A stretch of 64,000 nt of DNA from assembly GCF_019511665.1 (NCBI RefSeq), contig NZ_JAEUAW010000001.1, forward strand, positions 186,001 through 250,000. Direction: 5' to 3'. Every line of letters begins with the position of its first letter. Within the stretch, counting starts at the first letter, position 1. The DNA comes from Microbacterium jejuense (lineage in GTDB: Bacteria; Actinomycetota; Actinomycetes; Actinomycetales; Microbacteriaceae). A program made the translations under genes and the position numbers. A model generated the notes under the pieces. The model saw only the letters and a list, made by a program, of their open reading frames with translations. It ran no database searches and was not told the origin of the DNA. Shown piece after piece: positions 58,912 through 64,000 of the stretch.

Positions 58912-59541
58912 GTGCCCGCCGCTCGCCTCCATCTCGTGCGCCACGGGGAGGTCCACAACCCCGCCCGCGTGCTCTATGGGCGACTCCCCGGGTATCGCCT
59001 CAGCACCGACGGCCGGCGCATGGCGCGGCAGGCGGCGGAGTACGTGAAGTCGCTCGAGCGGCCGGTCTCTGTGCTCATCAGCTCGCCGCTGCAGCGCACG
59101 CAGGAGTCGGCCGAGCCGTTCACCGAGCTCTTCGGCATCGAGCCCGTCATCGACGAGCGGGTGATCGAGCCCGCGAACGTGTTCGAGGGCAAGCGCATGG
59201 CGCGCGCACTCGTGAACCCCTGGAACTGGCGTCACCTGCGCAAGCCCGCGCTGCCCAGCTGGGGGGAGCCGTACGCCGATGTCGTGGGCCGCATGAACAA
59301 GGCCATGACCGAGGCGTGGGAGCGGACGGACTCGGGCGACGTCGTCATCGTGTCGCACCAGCTGCCCATCTGGATCACCCACCTCGCCGTCACCGGGCAG
59401 CCGCTGCGGCACGATCCTCGCGCGCGACGCTGCGCGCTGTCGAGCGTGACGAGCTTCGAGATGGTCGACGGCAAATGGACCGAGACCGCCTACGCCGAAC
59501 CGGCGTCGACGGCGGGCGCAGTGGATGTGGGGGCGGTATGA
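58912..59541 (+). CDS. histidine phosphatase family protein
   Basis: 209 residues with the phosphoglycerate-mutase-like motif LVRHGEVHNP (9-18; catalytic His 11) and the second His in VIVSHQLPIW. Substrate unknown; it is often found at the head of actinobacterial cytochrome c maturation operons. TAGACT (58900-58905) ends 6 nt before GTG 58912. The gene overlaps the next by 4 bp (ATGA at 59538), so this promoter probably drives the whole operon to ccsB. Confidence 0.87.
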   Translation: MPAARLHLVRHGEVHNPARVLYGRLPGYRLSTDGRRMARQAAEYVKSLERPVSVLISSPLQRTQESAEPFTELFGIEPVIDERVIEPANVFEGKRMARALVNPWNWRHLRKPALPSWGEPYADVVGRMNKAMTEAWERTDSGDVVIVSHQLPIWITHLAVTGQPLRHDPRARRCALSSVTSFEMVDGKWTETAYAEPASTAGAVDVGAV

Positions 59542-60152
59542 GCCGGGGATTCTCGAGGGTTCGGGCGGCGGCATCCGTTCTGCTCAGCCTGGGACTCGTC
59601 GCAGGCCTCGCGGCGTGCGCCGCCGACCCGCTGGCCGACCAGTACCGCGAGGGCGACAACAAGGGGTTCGTCGCCGCCGCCAACGGCTTCGAGGTCGTCG
59701 AGATCAAGGCCGCCGACCGCACCGACCCGATCGAGTTCGAGGGCGTGCTCGACACCGGCGACAAGACGAGCAGCGCCGACTACGCGGGCGACGTCACCGT
59801 CGTGAACTTCTGGTACGCCGGCTGCGCGCCGTGCCGCGTCGAGGCGCCCGAGCTCGCGAAGGTGTACGACGCGTTCGAGGGTCAGGACGTGAAGTTCCTG
59901 GGGGTCAACCTCTACGACGGCGCCGAGGCGTCGCAGGCGTTCGCCAAGAAGTTCGGCGTGCAGTACCCGAGCGCGCTCACCACGGTCGACGGGTCGATCA
60001 AGCTCGCGTTCGCCGGGGCCACGCCGCTCAACGCCGTGCCGGTGACCCTCGTGCTCGACAAGGAGGGGCGCGTCGCCGCACGCCTCATCGGGCAGATCGA
60101 GGAGCCGTCGATCCTCGAGACCCTCGTGCGCGAGACGCTGGAGGAGTCGTGA
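59538..60152 (+). CDS. TlpA/ResA-like thioredoxin lipoprotein
   Basis: 204 residues. A signal peptide ends at the lipobox LAAC (Cys27), so the mature protein is anchored outside the membrane. The thioredoxin fold follows, with WYAGCAPCR (Cys96 and Cys99) and the cis-Pro region NAVPVTLVLD. It keeps the heme-binding CxxCH cysteines of apocytochrome c reduced and is recharged by CcdA. The start overlaps the histidine phosphatase gene, and its stop overlaps the ccdA GTG. Confidence 0.9.
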   Translation: MSRGFSRVRAAASVLLSLGLVAGLAACAADPLADQYREGDNKGFVAAANGFEVVEIKAADRTDPIEFEGVLDTGDKTSSADYAGDVTVVNFWYAGCAPCRVEAPELAKVYDAFEGQDVKFLGVNLYDGAEASQAFAKKFGVQYPSALTTVDGSIKLAFAGATPLNAVPVTLVLDKEGRVAARLIGQIEEPSILETLVRETLEES

Positions 60153-60994
60153 GCCTCGGCGAGCTCGTCGCCGACGGGTCGCTCCTCATCGCCATCCCGA
60201 TCGCCCTCCTCGCCGGCGCCCTGTCGTTCCTCTCTCCCTGCGTGCTGCCGCTCGTGCCCGGCTACCTCGGCTTCATCGGCGGTGCGGTCGCGCCGCGTGG
60301 TCCCCGGTCGTTGAGCGAGCGAGGAACGCGCGAGACGAAACGCCCCGACGCCACCGCCACCTCAGGCGCGTTTCGTCTTCGGGCGCCAGAGCGCCCTCCG
60401 CTCAACGACCGGGAGCAGAAGGGCCGTCTGGTTCTCGGCGTGCTGCTGTTCATCGCCGGGTTCACTGTGGTGTTCGTCAGCATGGCGATGCTCGGCGGCA
60501 CGGTCGGCCGGTTCCTGCTCGAGTACGCCGACATCATCACGCGCGTGCTGGGGGTGCTGATCATCGCGATGGGGCTCGTCTTCATCGGCTGGTTCGGGCT
60601 CGCGCAGCGCATCGCGCGTCCGCAGGTGCGCGGCAACCTCGGGCTCATCGGCGCACCGCTGCTCGGCATCGCGCTCGCGATCGGCTGGGCGCCGTGCATC
60701 GGACCCACCCTCGCGGTGATCCTCACGATGTCGTTCGACTCCGGGTCGGTGGGCAGGGCGGCGCTCCTCGGCGTCGCGTACTCGCTCGGGCTCGGCATCC
60801 CGTTCCTTCTCATCACGCTCGGATTCGGCTGGGCGACGCGCTCGGTCACGTTCGTGCGTCGTCACATCCGCGTCGTCAACCTCATCGGCGGCGGTCTGCT
60901 CATCCTGCTCGGCCTGCTGATGGTGACCGGCGTGTGGACCGTGGCGATGGCCCAGCTCCAGGGGGTGTTCACGAGTGTCCCGGCCCCGCTCTGA
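60149..60994 (+). CDS. ccdA: cytochrome c biogenesis protein CcdA with a repeat-encoded insert
   Basis: 281 residues with six hydrophobic helices. Redox cysteines are in FLSPCVLPLVPGY (Cys31) and GWAPCIGPT, passing electrons from thioredoxin to the ResA-like protein. Between helix 1 and helix 2, about residues 50-88 are hydrophilic and unrelated to other CcdA proteins. They are encoded by a palindromic element (60303-60413), the same family as the tail of agmatine deiminase. The frame is kept. It is part of the operon and overlaps resB by 20 bp. Confidence 0.92.
   Translation: MSLGELVADGSLLIAIPIALLAGALSFLSPCVLPLVPGYLGFIGGAVAPRGPRSLSERGTRETKRPDATATSGAFRLRAPERPPLNDREQKGRLVLGVLLFIAGFTVVFVSMAMLGGTVGRFLLEYADIITRVLGVLIIAMGLVFIGWFGLAQRIARPQVRGNLGLIGAPLLGIALAIGWAPCIGPTLAVILTMSFDSGSVGRAALLGVAYSLGLGIPFLLITLGFGWATRSVTFVRRHIRVVNLIGGGLLILLGLLMVTGVWTVAMAQLQGVFTSVPAPL
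60303..60413. repeat. dispersed palindromic element, copy B (inside ccdA)
   Basis: Outer arms are an exact 15-bp inverted repeat: CCCGGTCGTTGAGCG (60303-60317) with 60399-60413. Inner arms are an exact 11-bp inverted repeat: AGACGAAACGC (60333-60343) with 60368-60378. The right half, read in reverse, equals the left half of copy A at 3501-3625 almost base for base. It is translated in frame as part of CcdA. Confidence 0.92.
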
Positions 60995-62714
60995 CGCTTC
61001 AGCAGGCTCAGCGACCGAGGGCGGATCGGATCCGCTGCGTCCGGCCGACCACGCCGACGGCGCGGCATCCGACGAGGTGACGCAGCCCACGCTCGGCGTG
61101 ATCGGCTGGCTGCGGTGGGGGTGGCGCCAGCTCACCTCGATGCGCACGGCCCTCGTGCTGCTGCTGCTCCTGGCGATCGCCGCCGTGCCGGGCTCGCTCG
61201 TGCCGCAGCGCAGCGCCGACCCCAACGGCGTGCGCCAGTACTTCGTCGACAACCCCGATCTCGCACCGGTGCTCGACAAGCTGAGCCTGTTCGACGTGTA
61301 CACGTCGCCGTGGTTCTCGGCGATCTACATCCTGCTCTTCATCTCGCTCGTGGGCTGCGTCATCCCGCGCACGAAGCACCATTTCAAGGCCATGCGGGCG
61401 AAGCCGCCGCGCACCCCGGCGCGCTTGTCGCGGCTGGACGCCCACCGCTCCGAGATCCTCGAGTACTCGGACGACGTGGATGCCGCAGCCGCCGCCGCGA
61501 CCGCGGTGGAGGCGGCGGAGCAGCAGCTGCGCAAGTCCGGCTATCGCGTCGAGCGCTACGACACCGCGAAGTCGCTCTCGGTGTCGGCGGAGCGCGGCTA
61601 CCTGCGTGAGACGGGAAACCTGGTGTTCCACGCGGCGCTCGTCGGGGTGCTGCTGGCCGTTGGCATCGGCGGCGGGTTCACGTACACCGGGCAGACGGTC
61701 ATCATCGAGGGCCGCACGTGGGTCAACACGATGCTCGACTACACGTCGTTCAACCCCGGCCGGTTCGTCGACGAGGACGCACTCGCGCCGTACGCGCTCA
61801 CCCTCGACCGGTTCGACGTGACGTATCAGCCGAACGGATCGCAGGGCTCCGGCATGGCCGGCGACTTCGTCGCGAATCTGACGACGCAGTACGCGGGCCA
61901 GGCGACGAAGAAGGGCGAGGTGCGCGTCAACCACCCGCTCGACATGGCGGGCGACCGCATCTACCTCATGGGCAACGGCTACGCGCCGACCCTCACGATC
62001 CGCGACGCGGACGGCGAGGTCGTGTTCTCGGAGGCCGTGCCGTTCCTGCCGCAGGACACGAACATGACCTCGCTCGGCGTCATCAAGGTGCCGGACGGCC
62101 TCAGCGACCAGGTGGGCCTCGTCGGCTTCTTCTACCCGACCCAGGTCAAACTCGACAGCGGCGCATACACGTCCAGCTACCCGGCGCTCATCAACCCCGT
62201 CGTCACGCTCGACGTGTACGTGGGTGACCTCGGCATCGACGGTGGCGTGCCGAAGTCGGTGTACACCCTCGACACGAGCGAGATGGACAAGCTGACGGGT
62301 GTCGGCACCGACGTGAAATCGCTCGAGCTCGCACCCGGCGAGACCGCCGAGCTTCCGGGAGGCCGCGGCACGGTGACGTTCGAGAACGAGGCGCCCGCCG
62401 GTGCGCAGGGCTATGACGGGTCGGTCAAGCGGTACGTCTCGCTGTCGATCCATCGGGATGCCGCGGCCACGTGGGTGCTCGTCTTCGCGGTGCTCGCCCT
62501 CGCCGGGCTGCTCGCCGCGCTGTTCGTGCCGCGCCGCCGCATGTGGGTCAAAGCCGTCGTGCAGGGACACACCGTGCACCTGGAGTACGCCGGGCTCGCC
62601 CGCGGCGAGGACCCGACACTCGCGGCCGCCGTCGACCAGTTCGCCGTCAAGCACCTGGCCTCGCTGCCCGACACCGCCCGGACCCCGTCCGAGACCACCC
62701 CCGACGTAGACTGA
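60975..62714 (+). CDS. resB: cytochrome c biogenesis protein ResB (Ccs1)
   Basis: 579 residues. Three helices are near the N-terminus (about 57-75, 115-132, 217-237) and one near the C-terminus (about 500-517), with a large extracytoplasmic domain between. Signatures are SMRTALVLLLLLAIAAVPGS, SPWFSAIYILLFISLVGCVIPR (in part) and YLRETGNLVFHAALVGVLL. With CcsB it makes the System II heme transporter/synthetase. The GTG start lies 20 bp inside ccdA. Its first 18 codons cross a TTCAGCAGGCTCAGCGACCG repeat, so the N-terminus may be recent. Confidence 0.93.
   Translation: MSRPRSDASAGSATEGGSDPLRPADHADGAASDEVTQPTLGVIGWLRWGWRQLTSMRTALVLLLLLAIAAVPGSLVPQRSADPNGVRQYFVDNPDLAPVLDKLSLFDVYTSPWFSAIYILLFISLVGCVIPRTKHHFKAMRAKPPRTPARLSRLDAHRSEILEYSDDVDAAAAAATAVEAAEQQLRKSGYRVERYDTAKSLSVSAERGYLRETGNLVFHAALVGVLLAVGIGGGFTYTGQTVIIEGRTWVNTMLDYTSFNPGRFVDEDALAPYALTLDRFDVTYQPNGSQGSGMAGDFVANLTTQYAGQATKKGEVRVNHPLDMAGDRIYLMGNGYAPTLTIRDADGEVVFSEAVPFLPQDTNMTSLGVIKVPDGLSDQVGLVGFFYPTQVKLDSGAYTSSYPALINPVVTLDVYVGDLGIDGGVPKSVYTLDTSEMDKLTGVGTDVKSLELAPGETAELPGGRGTVTFENEAPAGAQGYDGSVKRYVSLSIHRDAAATWVLVFAVLALAGLLAALFVPRRRMWVKAVVQGHTVHLEYAGLARGEDPTLAAAVDQFAVKHLASLPDTARTPSETTPDVD
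60998..61017 (+). repeat. TCGACAGGCTCAG element, copy 3 (inside resB start)
   Basis: TTCAGCAGGCTCAGCGACCG begins 4 bp after the ccdA stop and is translated within the first codons of resB (SDASAGSATEGG). It resembles the exact pair at 42741 and 50068. Confidence 0.5.
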
Positions 62715-62719
62715 GGATC

Positions 62720-63796
62720 ATGCCCGACGCCACCCCCTTCTCGCTCGACACGGTCTCGGTGCTGCTGGTCTGGACGGCCATCGCGATCTACGCCCTCGCC
62801 TTCATCGCTTACACCGTCGACCTGTCGCGCCGCGGCGCCGTCGCCGTCGAAGCGAAGGACGCGGCGGCGAAGGATGCCGCGACGAAGGCCGTCCGGGAGC
62901 GTGAGCTCGTGACCGCCGCGGGCTACGCGGGCTCCGAATCGGTCGCGGCGCTGCGCGCACAGGAGTCTGCATCCGAAGAAGCGCTCAACGCTCCGGTCGG
63001 GCAGCGCGCGCGTCTCGTGTGGGCACGCATCGGCACGTCGCTGACGGTGCTGGGCTTCCTGTTCCACGTGGGCGGCGACGTGACGCGTGGCCTCGCCGCC
63101 GGTCGCGTGCCGTGGTCGAACATGTACGAGTTCGCGCTCACCGGCACGATGCTCATCGTCGCGGTGTACCTCGCGGTCCTGTTCCGCTACGACCTGCGGT
63201 TCCTGGGCACGTTCATCACGGGCCTGGTGGTGGTGCTGCTGGGCGGCACCGCCATCTGGTTCTACACCGAGATCGTCCCCCTCATGGACCCACTGAAGTC
63301 CGTGTGGCTCGTCATCCACGTGTTCGTCGCGTCGCTGTCGACGGCCATCTTCGCGCTCGCCTTCGGCCTGTCGGTGCTGCAGCTCATGCAGGCCCGGCGC
63401 GAGCGGAAGGTCGCCGCCGCGGCGGCCGAGCCGTCGCAGAACGCGGTCAAGACGGGCCCGCGGTTTCTGCGCACGCTGCCCAGCGCCGATGCGCTGGAGT
63501 CGCTCGCGTACCGCTTCGCCATCATCGGCTTCATCTTCTGGACCTTCACGCTCATCGCCGGCTCGATCTGGGCGAACGACGCGTGGGGGCGCTACTGGGG
63601 CTTCGACACCAAGGAAGTCTGGACTTTCGTCATCTGGGTGCTCTACGCCGGGTACATCCACGCGCGTGCAACGCGCGGTTGGCGCGGGTCTCGGTCGGCC
63701 TGGCTGTCGATCATCGGCTTCACCGCGGTGCTCTTCAACTTCACGATCGTGAACATGTTCTTCAAGGGTCTGCACGCCTACTCAGGCCTCAACTGA
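62720..63796 (+). CDS. ccsB: cytochrome c biogenesis protein CcsB (CcsA/ResC)
   Basis: 358 residues, eight or more helices. The heme-handling WWD-type segment is NDAWGRYWGFDTKEVWTFVIW (about 290-310, quoted in part), and conserved His residues stand in FHVGGDVTRG and VIHVFVASLS. Together with ResB it exports heme and attaches it to apocytochrome c. An acidic/Ala-rich linker (about 32-90) follows helix 1. TAGACT (62707-62712) ends 7 nt before the ATG, but the gene probably also reads through from resB. Confidence 0.93.
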   Translation: MPDATPFSLDTVSVLLVWTAIAIYALAFIAYTVDLSRRGAVAVEAKDAAAKDAATKAVRERELVTAAGYAGSESVAALRAQESASEEALNAPVGQRARLVWARIGTSLTVLGFLFHVGGDVTRGLAAGRVPWSNMYEFALTGTMLIVAVYLAVLFRYDLRFLGTFITGLVVVLLGGTAIWFYTEIVPLMDPLKSVWLVIHVFVASLSTAIFALAFGLSVLQLMQARRERKVAAAAAEPSQNAVKTGPRFLRTLPSADALESLAYRFAIIGFIFWTFTLIAGSIWANDAWGRYWGFDTKEVWTFVIWVLYAGYIHARATRGWRGSRSAWLSIIGFTAVLFNFTIVNMFFKGLHAYSGLN

Positions 63797-63811
63797 CCCG
63801 TCTTTCCGCGA

Positions 63812-63861
63812 CATTCCGTTCACGGAATGCGGTGATCGCCGCGCCCGTTCCCACGGGAATG
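63812..63861 (+). terminator. hairpins after ccsB
   Basis: CATTCCG-TTCA-CGGAATG (63812-63829) is an exact 7-bp stem, and CCCGT-TCCC-ACGGG follows (63845-63858). ACATTCC at 63811 can also pair with GGGAATGT further on, so the region can fold in two ways. It marks the end of the cytochrome c operon. Confidence 0.6.
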
Positions 63862-63873
63862 TGCGACGCGCCC

Positions 63874-63903
63874 TTGACGGATCCTCACAGGCAGGTCTAG
63901 CTT
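63874..63903 (+). promoter_or_regulatory. promoter for a gene beyond the right edge
   Basis: TTGACG (63874-63879) and TAGCTT (63898-63903) with 18-bp spacing resemble a housekeeping promoter pointing off the window. No coding start is visible in the remaining 97 bases. Confidence 0.45.
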
Positions 63904-64000
63904 TGCGCCTGTTCGGTCCGCCGATCGCTCGCCCTCGTGGCGCACGGTCGACGACACCGAGTGGGGTTGAGATTCAGGGGTATCAGGGTCATCGCCGGGG

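Overview
This window is 64 kb of a high-GC actinobacterial chromosome. Gene content and style point to the Microbacteriaceae, probably Microbacterium or a close relative. The supporting signs are very high third-position GC, many GTG starts, probable leaderless genes, System II cytochrome c maturation, a short archaeal-type aspartyl-tRNA synthetase, a 32-residue bS22 ribosomal protein, and DUF1918 and DUF3467 proteins. The genus is an inference. I see no rRNA, tRNA, CRISPR array, insertion sequence or prophage. It reads as ordinary chromosome with a large accessory share and many small dispersed palindromes.

Layout. 1-300: tandem repeat and a GC-box operator before an MFS exporter. 1.7-7.0 kb: amidase and agmatine deiminase (minus strand), divergent from a TetR / phosphotransferase / M23 peptidase operon. 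7.1-20.9 kb: mostly single enzymes, namely two aldo/keto reductases, tandem epimerase-like proteins beside an ECF41 sigma factor, an S9 peptidase, an AlkA-like glycosylase, an orphan winged-helix regulator, a deazaflavin oxidoreductase, GNAT, small acidic proteins and an alpha/beta hydrolase. 21.0-25.2 kb: sbcD-sbcC. 25.2-33.9 kb: a nucleosidase, a palindrome array, an MFS exporter, a Gfo/Idh oxidoreductase with its LacI regulator, a lipase maturation factor homologue and a carotenoid-desaturase-like flavoprotein. 34.1-40.4 kb: nadE, a 1204-residue nuclease-helicase, DUF3467. 40.4-46 kb: upp, tadA, LLM oxidoreductase, cation diffusion facilitator, hydrolase, ArsR/SRPBCC pair. 46-50 kb: proC, ktrA/ktrB potassium uptake, ArsR. 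50-53 kb: DrrAB-type exporter with divergent TetR. 53-57 kb: bS22, rhodanese, glutaredoxin, phosphatase, and a thioredoxin-reductase-like/methyltransferase fusion with a divergent XRE-cupin regulator. 57-63.8 kb: aspS and the resA-like/ccdA/resB/ccsB cytochrome c maturation operon.

The least expected signal lies in the repeats rather than in any one gene. At least four unrelated palindromic repeat families are scattered through the window. One is built from about 42-nt half-units that start GGTCGTTGAGCG and end AGACGAAACG. It sits inside two protein-coding genes, forming the tail of agmatine deiminase and a loop of CcdA, and in both it is read in the same frame so that it encodes the same peptide pattern. 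A heptamer, GGATGCC, is also strongly over-represented on both strands and supplies the stems of several terminators. A third pattern is the large number of genes with a TANNNT hexamer ending 6-8 nt before the start codon, as expected for leaderless transcripts.

All positions were read by eye. Family assignments rest on motif recognition, without database searches.
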